This document shows positions 25,961-34,200 of a DNA stretch of 64,000 nt, piece after piece. The DNA is from an uncultured Dysosmobacter sp. Its GTDB lineage: Bacteria > Bacillota > Clostridia > Oscillospirales > Oscillospiraceae. The notes beneath the pieces were generated by a model, which saw nothing but the letters and a program-made list of their open reading frames with translations, did no database searches and had not been told where the DNA came from. Each line of letters starts with the position of its first letter. The stretch's first letter is position 1. The position numbers were made by a program, and so were the translations under genes. The DNA is taken from the NCBI GenBank assembly GCA_934563745.1, contig CAKTHE010000006.1, positions 33,269 through 97,268 of the forward strand, given 5' to 3'.

Positions 25961-25998
25961 AAAGAGCGGGGCGATGCATCTGCATCGCCCCGCTCTTT
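25961..25998. terminator. Perfect 18-bp palindromic terminator
   Basis: AAAGAGCGGGGCGATGCA at 25961-25978 pairs without mismatch with 25981-25998. A/T flanks on both sides suggest activity on both strands. Confidence 0.88.
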
Positions 25999-26014
25999 GC
26001 TGCGCTTTTTTAAA

Positions 26015-26050
26015 AAAGGAAGGAAGCCGGAAAACCGGCTTCCTTCCTTT
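26015..26050. terminator. Second palindromic terminator (16-bp stem)
   Basis: AAAGGAAGGAAGCCGG at 26015-26030 pairs perfectly with 26035-26050 around AAAA. It lies between the ferredoxin gene and the converging CoA-transferase gene. Confidence 0.85.
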
Positions 26051-26132
26051 CGGGTTTATCCCTAAATCCCCTATCGAAAAGCGAGGCGCCGTTTGTGCGC
26101 GGCGTCCGCTTTACGGTCCTTACAAAAGAAAC

Positions 26133-27377
26133 TTACTTCTTCTCGTCGCTCCAGACATACAGCGCGCCGCTGTCCAGCATGGCCTTGACCTGCTCGTCGG
26201 TATAGCCGATCTCCTTCAGGACCTCAACGCCCTGCTCACCGATCATGGGAGCGCGGTTGTACTCGGGCACACCAGCCTCCTGGAACTTCACGGGCTGACG
26301 AACCACAACGCGTTCGTTGCCGTTGGGGAAGGTCATCTTGTAGAAGCACTCGTTGGCCCAGGCCTGCTCGTCCTCCAGGATCTCCTCGCGGTTCTGGCAC
26401 TTGGAGAAGGGCACGTCGGCCTGCGTCAGAATGGGCTTCCACTCGTCGGCGGTCTTCTGCTTGAACAGCTCGGTCACGGTATCATAGACCATGGGGCCGT
26501 TGCCCTTGGCCTGCACGTTCTTGATGGGATAGAAGTTCTCGTCATCCGCCAGGTCCGGACGGCCCATAGCGGTGATGAACTGCTTCCAATACACATCGTA
26601 GTTGGGGAACACCATCTGCATGTAGCGGCCATCCTTGGTCGGGAATGCGGAGTTCATGGGGTTATCCGCCTCGCGGGCCGCATACGGGAAGTCCACGCCG
26701 ATGCCCCTGTACTGAGCGGCCTGGATGGTGGTGCCCATGTTGAAGATAGCGGACTCAAACAGGCTGCACTCCACCTTTTCGCCCTCGCCGGTCTGTTTGG
26801 CGTGATACAGCGCCGCCAGAATGCCGGCCGCCAGGTTCATGCCCACGTTGTGGTCGCCGACGGCGGGTGCCGCATGGAAGGGCTTGTCGTCCCGCTCACG
26901 CAGCGTCTCAAAATAGCCGCCGCGGGCAAAGAAGCACACAAAGTCAAACCCGGGCAGGTCCTTGTCGGGACCATACTCGCCGTAGCCCGTGCACATGGCG
27001 TAAACCAGCTTCGGGAAACGCTTCTTCAGCGTCTCATAGTCCAGCCCGTTCTTCTCCAGCGCCTGCGGACGCCAGTTCGTGATCAGCACGTCCGCGCCCT
27101 CCAGCAGCTTAAACAGCGCTTCCTTGCCGGCCGGGTCCTTCGTGTTCAGAGAGATGCAGCGCTTGTTCGCGTTTTCCAGTTCCCAGGTCGTGTTCTCATA
27201 CATATCCAGGGGACGGCCCTCGCTCGGTGCCGTGTAACGCAGGGGATCGCCCTTCGAGGCCTCGATCTTGATGACGTCCGCGCCCTGATCCGCCAGGAAA
27301 CGACCGGCCGTTGCCGCGGCCATGAAGTTCGCCAGCTCAATGACCTTCACGCCGGCCAAAAGCTTCCGATTCGACAT
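26133..27377 (-). CDS. Family III CoA-transferase (CaiB/BaiF), HadA/FldA-like
   Basis: A 414-aa class III CoA-transferase that would move CoA between acyl-CoA and a carboxylate. The N-terminus (LLAGVKVIELANFMAAATAG then GADVIKIEASKGDPLRYTAP) and the segments DMYENTTWELENANK and EQAWANECFYKM follow very closely the pattern I recall for clostridial (R)-2-hydroxyisocaproate and phenyllactate CoA-transferases. The catalytic Asp is probably the one in AVGDHNVGMN. No 2-hydroxyacyl-CoA dehydratase genes (hadBC/fldBC) or activase are in the window, so it is an orphan here and may serve another acid, possibly linked to the nearby TRAP and Mo enzyme system. GGAGG precedes the start. Confidence 0.88.
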   Translation of the reverse strand: MSNRKLLAGVKVIELANFMAAATAGRFLADQGADVIKIEASKGDPLRYTAPSEGRPLDMYENTTWELENANKRCISLNTKDPAGKEALFKLLEGADVLITNWRPQALEKNGLDYETLKKRFPKLVYAMCTGYGEYGPDKDLPGFDFVCFFARGGYFETLRERDDKPFHAAPAVGDHNVGMNLAAGILAALYHAKQTGEGEKVECSLFESAIFNMGTTIQAAQYRGIGVDFPYAAREADNPMNSAFPTKDGRYMQMVFPNYDVYWKQFITAMGRPDLADDENFYPIKNVQAKGNGPMVYDTVTELFKQKTADEWKPILTQADVPFSKCQNREEILEDEQAWANECFYKMTFPNGNERVVVRQPVKFQEAGVPEYNRAPMIGEQGVEVLKEIGYTDEQVKAMLDSGALYVWSDEKK

Positions 27378-27723
27378 AAGTATATTCCTCCTCTATTTTT
27401 TGACACTTGCGCAGGGATATTTGCTCAAAGGTTATATCATCCCGGCTTTCTCCTCATTCAACAGCCGGCGTGATACAAGCTTTGCTGCCCACATACGGCG
27501 GAAGCGAGTTAAAAAATTAACGTTCTTCCGCCTGAAAAACAGGCCTGCCGCACGGTCCGCTTCCCGTACCCGCTCCATACGCGCATGCAGGAAATCGCAC
27601 CGTTCCAACTGGTCTTACCACTTGTGATTATACCACGTCCCCGCCTGCCCGGTCAATCCTTCACTTTATCTAAACAAACGGGTCCAAAATGGTCATTCTG
27701 CCTAAATTTTTCCGTGTCTTTTT
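27378..27723. other. 346-base spacer without genes, upstream of the CoA-transferase
   Basis: No credible coding frame is seen. It contains the 36-base nested inverted repeat at 27497-27532 and AT-rich stretches that probably hold the CoA-transferase promoter. Confidence 0.6.
27497..27532. promoter_or_regulatory. Nested inverted repeat, probable operator
   Basis: The outer arms GGCGGAAG (27497-27504) and CTTCCGCC (27525-27532) enclose inner arms GTTAA (27508-27512) and TTAAC (27517-27521) around AAAA. All arms are perfect and symmetrical, 120 bases upstream of the CoA-transferase start. It is an operator or a structured leader. Confidence 0.6.
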
Positions 27724-28599
27724 TTATGGCTCCCGTGCAGGCTCCTCCGGGCCCTGCGCGCATGCGCCGCGGGTGGGAATCCACTGGTCCAGCCAAGTCA
27801 GCATTTCCCCCGTTACTTCCCTGCGATTCGGCTCATTCCACGGTTCGTGCTTCAGCCCCGGCCAGACCCGCAGGCAGCACTGGTCCCCCTCCATCGCCGC
27901 GTACTTTTGAATGCTCTGCACGCTGCAGATGGGGTCCTCGCTGCCGGCCATGATGTAGACCGGCGCCCGCTTCTCGCCTGCGGCCGCAAACACAAGGTCA
28001 ATGTCGTTCAGACGGTCCAGAATATTGGCATAGGCGATCTGGGCATGCATCAGCGGGTCCCGGGGAATGATCCGTCCCGGTTCCTTTGTGTAAAGCTGAT
28101 GGGGGTTAATCTTCGTCTCATGAACGCAGTATGGGTCCTCCTGCACCATCCTCGCATATTCGGCCCGTTCTTCCCCGGAAAACGCAAAATGCAGCCCCAG
28201 CCAGGGGGAGCACACCAAAAATGCCACCGCTCCGCAGTCTGCATGCTCATGCCGGTACCGCAGCACCAGCAAGCCGCCCATGGAATGGCCGAACACGACC
28301 AGCGGCGTCCGCTGCGGGGCGCGGGCTTCCGACGCCCGGATCAGTGCCGCGATACAGCGATCCGCCGTATCCGGCGTGCCGATGTACCCCCGGCGTCCCG
28401 GAGACTCCCCATGGCCAGGCAGATCCATTCCATAGACGCTGCAGCCCGCCGCGCGCAGCGTATCCGCCAATTCCTGATAGCGGGGGAAATGATCCCCCAC
28501 CCCATGCACCATGCAGACCCTGCAGCGCGGTGCATCCATCTCTGCGGCATAGCCCATCAGGGTAAGTGCCGGGTCCACCGGCAGAGAAAACCGTTCCAT
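27724..28599 (-). CDS. Alpha/beta hydrolase (monoacylglycerol lipase-like)
   Basis: A 291-aa serine hydrolase of the Hydrolase_4 type. It has the oxyanion segment VCMVHGVGDHFPRYQELAD, GMDLPGHGESPGRRG, the nucleophile elbow GHSMGG, the acid in AGSEDPICS and the catalytic His in LKHEPWNE. The substrate is probably a lysophospholipid, monoacylglycerol or other small ester. There is no signal peptide, so it is cytoplasmic. The start at 28599 has GGGAGTGGG upstream; the longer open frame to 28707 begins with a cysteine-rich stretch that overlaps the upstream promoter and is rejected. It stands alone beside the phage-like cassette. Confidence 0.88.
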   Translation of the reverse strand: MERFSLPVDPALTLMGYAAEMDAPRCRVCMVHGVGDHFPRYQELADTLRAAGCSVYGMDLPGHGESPGRRGYIGTPDTADRCIAALIRASEARAPQRTPLVVFGHSMGGLLVLRYRHEHADCGAVAFLVCSPWLGLHFAFSGEERAEYARMVQEDPYCVHETKINPHQLYTKEPGRIIPRDPLMHAQIAYANILDRLNDIDLVFAAAGEKRAPVYIMAGSEDPICSVQSIQKYAAMEGDQCCLRVWPGLKHEPWNEPNRREVTGEMLTWLDQWIPTRGACAQGPEEPAREP

Positions 28600-28690
28600 T
28601 TGCAGCCCACTCCCACGATCCCGTACCACCAGGCCGGGTTTCTTTTTTGTTTTATTATAAGGGGCATCTCCCGCCTGTGCAAGGGGCATA

Positions 28691-28721
28691 AAAAAACAGC
28701 AGGCCATAGGCCCGCTGTTTT
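28691..28721. terminator. Terminator closing the phage-like cassette
   Basis: AAAACAGC-A-GGCC pairs with GGCC-C-GCTGTTTT around ATA, with one mismatch. Read on the minus strand, it follows the endolysin gene and ends in six T's. Confidence 0.8.
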
Positions 28722-28731
28722 CATTCCGTCT

Positions 28732-29415
28732 TCATTTCATCTTCCACAGCCGATATAAAAATACCAGCATCTGCTCCCGGGTGCAAAAGCTTTTATACTG
28801 CATCTTCCCATCTGCGCTGCCCCGGATCAGTCCCAGGCCCTCTGCCCACGCTCTTGCTTCTTCCGAAAAAGCGGACGGTTCCGCCGCGGCCCGGCTTTGA
28901 AGCCAGGCATCCATTCTTGCATTAAACTGCTCCTGCGTCATCGCATCCTCCTCATAATCCGGCCGGTAAAACCCGACCGCCTGCCGGGCAGAGCGCTGTC
29001 TCCGCTGCACCTGCCCCCCATTGGCATCGCTGGACGTCCCCGTATTTCCTTCGATCGTGATCAGTCTTCCATCCGGCAATACCCGTTCCACCAGGCCGAT
29101 ATGCTCGATTGCCGTCCCTGAAAAGCGCAGGAATACCAAGTCCCCCGGCCGACCCGCCGTCCTATACTGTTTATGCGCCCTCGCATAGGCTGCCAGCGTA
29201 TTGCACGAAGCCGTTCTGCCTCCTCCGTAGAAAAGCTCGGAAGCCCCCGCCTCCCGAAACAACCACCATAAAAATACGCAGCACCAGGGATAGGCTGCGC
29301 CGGATACCTCCCGTCCGTAATAGGCCGTATTATACTTGACGCGGTTACTTCCGGCCGGCTCTTCCCGGACCCCCAGCTCCCGCCGGGCCAGGTTAACAAC
29401 CGTCTCCGCCTGCAT
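28732..29415 (-). CDS. CHAP-domain endolysin with SLH-like C-terminus
   Basis: A 227-aa cell-wall hydrolase. The CHAP domain has the active Cys in AYPWCCVFLWWL, a conserved region GRPGDLVFLRFSG, the His in EHIGLVERV and ITIEGNTG. The C-terminal 60 residues (SEEARAWAEGLGLIRGSADG, then CTREQMLVFLYRL) resemble a single S-layer-homology-type unit, likely for cell-wall targeting. The start at 29415 overlaps the holin gene by 23 bases and has AGGACGG upstream. It is the last gene of the cassette, followed by a terminator. Its probable role is lysis of the producing cell for particle release. Confidence 0.85.
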   Translation of the reverse strand: MQAETVVNLARRELGVREEPAGSNRVKYNTAYYGREVSGAAYPWCCVFLWWLFREAGASELFYGGGRTASCNTLAAYARAHKQYRTAGRPGDLVFLRFSGTAIEHIGLVERVLPDGRLITIEGNTGTSSDANGGQVQRRQRSARQAVGFYRPDYEEDAMTQEQFNARMDAWLQSRAAAEPSAFSEEARAWAEGLGLIRGSADGKMQYKSFCTREQMLVFLYRLWKMK

Positions 29416-29659
29416 AGCCGTCCTGTCCCAAAGTCTGTGCCGCTTCCTGCAGCTGCTGTGCTGTTTTTTCCACCGCAGCCGCATCGATCCGCCCCTCTGT
29501 GACCACATAACTGGCCACCGAAAGGACCGCTGTCACCGCGCCTGCCACTGTAGCAATGGCTCCGCTGTCCACACCAAATGCCACTGCCACGCCGGTGGCC
29601 ACCCCGGCCAGGGCCATCCAAAACTTTCTGGATGAAAGCTTCTTTAAAATCTTCTCCAT
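29393..29659 (-). CDS. Small membrane protein, holin-like
   Basis: An 88-aa protein with an N-terminal basic segment (EKILKKLSSRKFW), two hydrophobic helices (MALAGVATGVAVAFGV and AIATVAGAVTAVLSVASYVV) and a polar C-terminus. This is the layout of phage holins such as those of the phi-LC3 type. The ATG at 29659 shares a base with the stop of the upstream gene (TGATG), so translation is coupled. It directly precedes the endolysin. Confidence 0.7.
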   Translation of the reverse strand: MEKILKKLSSRKFWMALAGVATGVAVAFGVDSGAIATVAGAVTAVLSVASYVVTEGRIDAAAVEKTAQQLQEAAQTLGQDGYAGGDGC

Positions 29660-29937
29660 CAAATGCTCCTTTCACAGTCCGGATCCGGGATAAACGCAGC
29701 ATCGTAGACAATGCCGCCCCGGGTGTTTTCCGCCTTGCTCTTCCCGTAATAGGCAGACAGGATCACCGCCGTGGAAGCCTGCAGCGCACCGATCAGCGTC
29801 GTGAGATACGGAAGTGATCCGGTAAATCCCCGTACAATTGCAAGCCAGCAAAAATACAGCACCAGATATGTCGCCGAAGCGTCCGTCAGCAGAACGCCGC
29901 AGGCGATCAGCTTGGAAATGCTCCATTTTCTCTTCAT
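29659..29937 (-). CDS. Small membrane protein, holin-like
   Basis: A 92-aa protein with a basic start (MKRKWSISKLIACG) and two hydrophobic segments (SATYLVLYFCWLAIVRGF and YLTTLIGALQASTAVILSAYYG), then a polar tail. Size, topology and position before another holin-like gene and the endolysin suggest a holin or antiholin, but no specific family is recognised. It lies four bases after the coiled-coil gene and is coupled to the next gene by TGATG. Confidence 0.65.
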   Translation of the reverse strand: MKRKWSISKLIACGVLLTDASATYLVLYFCWLAIVRGFTGSLPYLTTLIGALQASTAVILSAYYGKSKAENTRGGIVYDAAFIPDPDCERSI

Positions 29938-29941
29938 AAGT

Positions 29942-30229
29942 TCAGCCCCCTTGCGTCAGTAAAAAGCTGACAAACGCTCCGGCCAACAGCAGCAGGATCT
30001 TGTCCACCAGTCCCTCCCAGCGGCGGGCCGGACGCTGTTCCAGCGCGTCCAGCTTTTCGCTCAGCCGTCCCAGACTGCGCCCCATACTGTCCTGCTTGGA
30101 CGCCATGACCTCCACAGCGGTAGCCAGCCGTGTCAGCGCCTCCTGTCCCCGCCCCAGTCCCTCGATCCGCTGCTGGATGGCCCGCAGTTGCTGTGAAAGC
30201 TCCGCCACCCGGACGCCCAGCTCCTCCAT
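29942..30229 (-). CDS. Coiled-coil protein with C-terminal membrane helix, XhlA-like
   Basis: A 95-aa protein. Residues 1-70 form a probable coiled coil with heptad hydrophobics (LGVRVAELSQQLRAIQQRI, then SKQDSMGRSLGRLSEKLDAL). Residues 75-92 are a membrane helix (KILLLLAGAFVSFLLTQGG). This is the architecture of XhlA of PBSX, which acts with the holin. GGGAGGTGAACGGG precedes the start. Identification rests on shape and position, not on a motif. Confidence 0.6.
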   Translation of the reverse strand: MEELGVRVAELSQQLRAIQQRIEGLGRGQEALTRLATAVEVMASKQDSMGRSLGRLSEKLDALEQRPARRWEGLVDKILLLLAGAFVSFLLTQGG

Positions 30230-30249
30230 TCCCGTTCACCTCCCCGCCG

Positions 30250-30822
30250 TCATACCCACAGCTCAAAGCTATGCCATGTGTGTTCGGCCGATTCCACCGC
30301 CGCCCAGGTCGTAAGACGCTCCTCGCACTCTTTCCAGGTCAAATAGCGAAAATAAAATTCCACCTCCAGGTGACAAGGCAGAATATCGAAAATGATGCTT
30401 TGAATCCGCTCAAATTCCGCCGGTTTTCCCGCCACCTCCGGAAAAATCACCCGCAGATAGCCCGGCGTCCGGACCTCAACCGCTTCAGCCCGGATCCCGC
30501 AGCCGCCAAGCGTCCGATTCAGCGCGTCCAGCGTGAAGCTGTCCCCGTCGATCTGCATCAGCGCACCAATGGCTTCCCGGCGCTGCTGCGGCGAAACGGC
30601 AGCCGGACAGCGGGCAAAAAGCTCCTCTCTGCGGCGCAGCCCCTCTTCCTGGGCTGTGGCCGTCAGGCTCTCACGCTCCACCCGCTCCAGCTGCCCGCTC
30701 AGCGCATCCAGTCCGGCTCCCCACGCATAAAGCTCACTTTCATTGGCCGTTCCGGCCGTCAGGTCGTAAATTCCAAGCGGGCGCAGCAGTGCCTTCAGGT
30801 AATCCGCATACGACTCCGCCAT
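30250..30822 (-). CDS. Baseplate protein, DUF2313 (XkdU-like)
   Basis: A 190-aa protein starting MAESYADYLKALLRPLGIYDL, the typical opening of DUF2313/YmfQ/XkdU tail proteins, with LDALSGQLERVERE and ALMQIDGDSFTLDALNRTLGGCG in the middle. It corresponds to gp48/gp54-side baseplate components that attach to baseplate J. It lies one base after the baseplate J stop (TAAAATG). In PBSX xkdT-xkdU are likewise adjacent. Confidence 0.82.
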   Translation of the reverse strand: MAESYADYLKALLRPLGIYDLTAGTANESELYAWGAGLDALSGQLERVERESLTATAQEEGLRRREELFARCPAAVSPQQRREAIGALMQIDGDSFTLDALNRTLGGCGIRAEAVEVRTPGYLRVIFPEVAGKPAEFERIQSIIFDILPCHLEVEFYFRYLTWKECEERLTTWAAVESAEHTWHSFELWV

Positions 30823-30823
30823 T

Positions 30824-31885
30824 TTAATCCTCCCCCATCAGCTTCACGCTCAGATTTCCCAGTACCGGCAGCACCGAAGCGCTTTGCTCCAGATCCTCCG
30901 TCGGCGCCAGCAAATGATAGTTTTCCACACCCTCTACGTCGTAGATCCGCCGGCCCAATTCCGCCAGCAGCACCGGCTTCCCCAGCAATCCGCCCGAAAA
31001 ATACGTACCGACCGCCTGCGCCACCGCCGCCTTGACCTGTGTGCCGTCCGCCCCATCCCGTACGGCAATTTCCACCGTCACGGGAACTTCCGCGGTTGTC
31101 GGAGCCAACACCTGCACATCTACCGAGATCTCCCGCTTCTTCGCAAGATCTGTCCGGACCTGTTCCACCAGCTCCGCCGTGGGCGTTCCGTCCGGCGCGG
31201 CAATGTAAACGTTCACTGTACCGACTCCTCGCGCCCGTCCCACCGCCTTGGCCGCAGCCACGCCGCTGTGGCTCATGGCTGTCTGCTCATAGAAGGCCGC
31301 GTTGGCTCCGTTGGGCAGACGCTGATACGTCTCCAGCAGCCGCATCCGAAGGGCTGCGTCCGTTTCTTCGTCACTGCCTCCCGCAAAAGCGGTCTGGTTG
31401 GTGCAGCCGGTAATTCCGACCGGGCACGCCGCCAGGATCGTCACGGTCCCCGCTGCCGCATTTCCGGCGCTCCCGGCATTCACCGCCTCTGCCGGCGCCT
31501 CCGCCCATAAAGCGCCCGCTTTTACCGCCGTATCCGCCGTTGTAATAAAGCGCTCTCCCGCCGCGTTCATGCACACAGTCCCCTGCGGGATACTCAGATC
31601 TCCCGCCGGCGCCGTCTCCACAAGGAACCGCAGGGTCCCCTTCGCCTGCACCGCGGCATTGCGCTGTAGCCCCCGCAGCGCCGCATGGCGCTCCAGGTAA
31701 ACGCCGACCGCCGTCTGGGGAAAGCTTTGCTCCAACACCCAATCCGCCTGAATGGACAGCGCCTGCAGTTCGGCAGCGGCCGCATAAAGGCGCACAGCCA
31801 AATCGCAGGAATCATCCGGTTCAATTCCGCTGCGCTGTGCAAAGGCCGTGCGCATTTGCTGATAGAATTCCTCTGTGCTCTTCAA
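30824..31885 (-). CDS. Baseplate J family protein (XkdT-like)
   Basis: A 353-aa wedge protein of a contractile baseplate. Family marks include QADWVLEQSFPQTAVGVYLERHAALRG, FAGGSDEETDAALRMRLLETYQRLPNGAN, RARGVGTVNVYIAAPDGTP and ISVDVQVLAPT. The start is TTG at 31885, supported by GGAGGTGAG six bases upstream. Its presence, with sheath and DUF2313, shows that the tail is contractile. Confidence 0.92.
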   Translation of the reverse strand: MKSTEEFYQQMRTAFAQRSGIEPDDSCDLAVRLYAAAAELQALSIQADWVLEQSFPQTAVGVYLERHAALRGLQRNAAVQAKGTLRFLVETAPAGDLSIPQGTVCMNAAGERFITTADTAVKAGALWAEAPAEAVNAGSAGNAAAGTVTILAACPVGITGCTNQTAFAGGSDEETDAALRMRLLETYQRLPNGANAAFYEQTAMSHSGVAAAKAVGRARGVGTVNVYIAAPDGTPTAELVEQVRTDLAKKREISVDVQVLAPTTAEVPVTVEIAVRDGADGTQVKAAVAQAVGTYFSGGLLGKPVLLAELGRRIYDVEGVENYHLLAPTEDLEQSASVLPVLGNLSVKLMGED

Positions 31886-31903
31886 GCTCTCACCTCCGTC
31901 TTC

Positions 31904-32251
31904 TTATTGCACGCTCACCGAGACAGTCAGGTCCGTTCCCTGATAGCTCAGCGCAACGCGCACCTGTGCGCACGCTCCCGTCTCCGTCAGCGTCACCCGC
32001 TTGACCTGCAGATCGGCCTCCTCGGCAAGGGCCTCCGTCACCGCGCGTTCCGCCGCCGCAGCCCGCTGCCCGGGCGGATACTGGCCCAGGCGGTAAAGCT
32101 CGCTTCCCAGCGTCTCCTGAAAAGGAAAGCTTCCCCGGTGCGCAATCAGGCGGTACATAACGCGCTGCGCCAGGGCCTCGCGCCCGGTAAGCCGCGCAAA
32201 CCCTCCGATCCCATCCGGCACATAATCGCCGTTCATCAGCTTCAGTCCCAC
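31904..32251 (-). CDS. gpW/gp25-like baseplate protein (XkdS-like, DUF2634)
   Basis: A 115-aa protein with ALAQRVMYRLIAHRGSFPFQETLGSELYRLG, the lysozyme-like gp25/gpW pattern in which a row of arches ends in a short compact domain. The start is GTG at 32251, with AAAGGAGG five bases upstream; an in-frame ATG at 32236 and a frame extending to 32284 are alternatives. It sits between the spike-type protein and baseplate J, as in PBSX. Confidence 0.8.
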   Translation of the reverse strand: MGLKLMNGDYVPDGIGGFARLTGREALAQRVMYRLIAHRGSFPFQETLGSELYRLGQYPPGQRAAAAERAVTEALAEEADLQVKRVTLTETGACAQVRVALSYQGTDLTVSVSVQ

Positions 32252-32262
32252 CGGCTCCTCCT

Positions 32263-32664
32263 TTACAGCCCGCTCTGGCCGCACTGCTCGACCTGGCAGG
32301 GCTTTCCATTGATCATCAGACTGCCCGTGACGGAGAGGGTTCCCTTTACCTCAATGCTGCCGTTGTTGCGCAGACGAAGCGACGCCCCGCCGGCAGAGCG
32401 GATCAGTATCTCGCCGGGTTCTATCCCGCTTTCCGCCTGTGCGGCGCCGGCAATGCAGGATTCTTCGCCGCCCGGACCGCCCTTGATCACAAGCACGGAT
32501 TCCCCGTTTCCGGGCCGCCAAAAATAGCCGCCGGGTCCGTAAATCGGAAGATCACGCACCTCACCCTTGCTCAAAACGCCGGAACGGTCGGCCGAAATGG
32601 TCGTCACGCCCAGATCCGCTTCCGACTCCGGCCGTTCTTTCCGGATCTGTTTGGAAAGCCACAT
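32263..32664 (-). CDS. Probable baseplate spike / gpV-like protein
   Basis: A 133-aa protein. Residues about 40-62 (LPIYGPGGYFWRPGNGESVLVI) fit the OB-fold of gpV/VgrG-like spike proteins. The C-terminal half is beta-rich with repeats (EILIRSAGGASLRLRNNGSIEVKGTLSVTGSLMIN, in parts), as in a triple beta-helix needle. It would sit at the tip of the tail tube and puncture the target envelope. The next gene overlaps its ribosome site region. Confidence 0.65.
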   Translation of the reverse strand: MWLSKQIRKERPESEADLGVTTISADRSGVLSKGEVRDLPIYGPGGYFWRPGNGESVLVIKGGPGGEESCIAGAAQAESGIEPGEILIRSAGGASLRLRNNGSIEVKGTLSVTGSLMINGKPCQVEQCGQSGL

Positions 32665-32665
32665 G

Positions 32666-33610
32666 TCACAGTTCCTCCTTTAATGTCAGCCGCAGCGTCT
32701 CCCCCGCATCGGACAGGCTGTTTTCCGCCTCCGCAACCTGAAAGTTCCCGCAGATCCCGCTGCGGTTCAATTCCAGCCTTACCCGGTCTCCGGGAAATGC
32801 CGCAAAAACCTGCGGCAGACACAGCTCCACCCGGATCTCCTCTTCCTGCGACCGTTCGATCTGATAGGTTCCGGTATACCGCATCGCGGAATACGTACTC
32901 TGCCCCGGAGTATAAACCACGCGCCGGCACTGCCCGCCCCGTTCCATAAAATCCTTGTTTTTCACGCTGTAATACGTCTTGCGGGTCTTATCGATCACCA
33001 GCACCTCGGAAAGAACGCCGTAGTGGTTCTCCCGCTTGCGCACGGATAAAACGCCGTCTCCGTCGCCGATGATCAGCCGCTTTCCGGAATTCTCCTCTGG
33101 TGCGGCGATCAAAAGCCCCTCCTTTGAAAAGCGGGGCGTAAAATTACCATAGGCGCGGCAAAAGTTCTCCAGCGCCTTCCATTGGCTCACGCCGGCACTC
33201 ACGGTGTACGTGCCTCCGGCCCGAATGGCAGCCACCTGCCGGCATTGGATGCCATAGGGTGTCACATGGTTGCGAATAATTTCCGCCAGCGTTGCATCCT
33301 GATAGGTCATGGGTCTGGCCTCGTTGTCCAACAGTCTGGCCGCATAGCCCCGTCCCGACAGCTCCAGGCTCAGGCCGTTTTCGTCCTGCGTAATTTCATA
33401 TTCGTCCACCATGCCCCGCAGCAGCACCCGGTTCCCATCCATCGCAAGGAACCCCGCCGCCCGGTGCAGCGGCACAGCCATATCCGGGCTGTACAGGCAG
33501 CGAACGGTATAGCAGTCGCAGGGGATCCCTCCGGTATAGCTGACCGTCCAGCTCAGCAAAACCGGAAGGTCATAAACCTTGTGGTCACAGGTAATCAGTC
33601 GTCCCGTCAT
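32666..33610 (-). CDS. Tail hub / hydrolase-like protein (XkdQ, late-control gpD-like)
   Basis: A 314-aa protein beginning MTGRLITCDHKVYDLP, with CYTVRCLYSPDMAVPL and QWKALENFCRAYGNFTPRFSKEGLL, similar to XkdQ/YqbQ and gpD-type hub proteins. The hub joins tube and baseplate. The start at 33610 overlaps the LysM gene stop (ATGA). A longer open frame to 33931 lies antisense-like inside the LysM gene and is rejected. Confidence 0.78.
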   Translation of the reverse strand: MTGRLITCDHKVYDLPVLLSWTVSYTGGIPCDCYTVRCLYSPDMAVPLHRAAGFLAMDGNRVLLRGMVDEYEITQDENGLSLELSGRGYAARLLDNEARPMTYQDATLAEIIRNHVTPYGIQCRQVAAIRAGGTYTVSAGVSQWKALENFCRAYGNFTPRFSKEGLLIAAPEENSGKRLIIGDGDGVLSVRKRENHYGVLSEVLVIDKTRKTYYSVKNKDFMERGGQCRRVVYTPGQSTYSAMRYTGTYQIERSQEEEIRVELCLPQVFAAFPGDRVRLELNRSGICGNFQVAEAENSLSDAGETLRLTLKEEL

Positions 33611-34182
33611 GAAAGCTTCACCCGATCCCCGGGATAGATCAGATTCGGATTCTTGATCTGCGGATTTGCTGCAATCAGATCCGCCAGCGCCACGCCATGG
33701 CTCCGGGCGATCCCCCACAAGGTATCCCCTTTCTTTACAATGTATACTGCGCCATTGTGCGCCGTACGGTCCGCCGCGGCTTCCTGCCCGGTCTGCTCCT
33801 GCCCGGACACTTCCTTCAACTGCAGGTCGGTCCGCCCGTCTTCCCAGAACGTAAAGGTATAGTGCACATAGTCCGGAAGCGGCTCCTCCGCCAGGGAAAG
33901 CTCCGCAAAATACGCCCGGGTCGTCTGCCACACCGGATGCGACAGAAGGCCGGGTCCCGGATCGTTAAAAACGGCGCTGAGTTTTTCAAACTCCTCGTAG
34001 GCGCCCATTCCCGCAAAGCAGCCTTCTCCCCGCATCACCCGATAGCTCAGTCCCAGATCCTGCATGCAGCAGCCGCCGAACGGGATCTTTCGCACGGCAA
34101 TCTGCCGCTGCCAGGACACAGAAAACATTTCCGGATTATGCGGCCAGACGTAATCTTTAAAGCGCATGGGATTCAAGTTCAA
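33607..34182 (-). CDS. LysM-domain tail protein (XkdP-like)
   Basis: A 191-aa protein. The N-terminal domain (PHNPEMFSVSWQRQIAVRKIP, in part) is typical of XkdP/gp53-type proteins, and residues about 145-190 form a LysM domain (YIVKKGDTLWGIARSHGV, then LIYPGDRVKL). The start is TTG at 34182 with AAGGAGGG ten bases upstream. In PBSX the LysM protein follows the tape-measure gene; here it follows a 143-aa protein instead. Confidence 0.85.
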   Translation of the reverse strand: MNLNPMRFKDYVWPHNPEMFSVSWQRQIAVRKIPFGGCCMQDLGLSYRVMRGEGCFAGMGAYEEFEKLSAVFNDPGPGLLSHPVWQTTRAYFAELSLAEEPLPDYVHYTFTFWEDGRTDLQLKEVSGQEQTGQEAAADRTAHNGAVYIVKKGDTLWGIARSHGVALADLIAANPQIKNPNLIYPGDRVKLS

Positions 34183-34200
34183 TGCACGCTTCCCTCCTTA

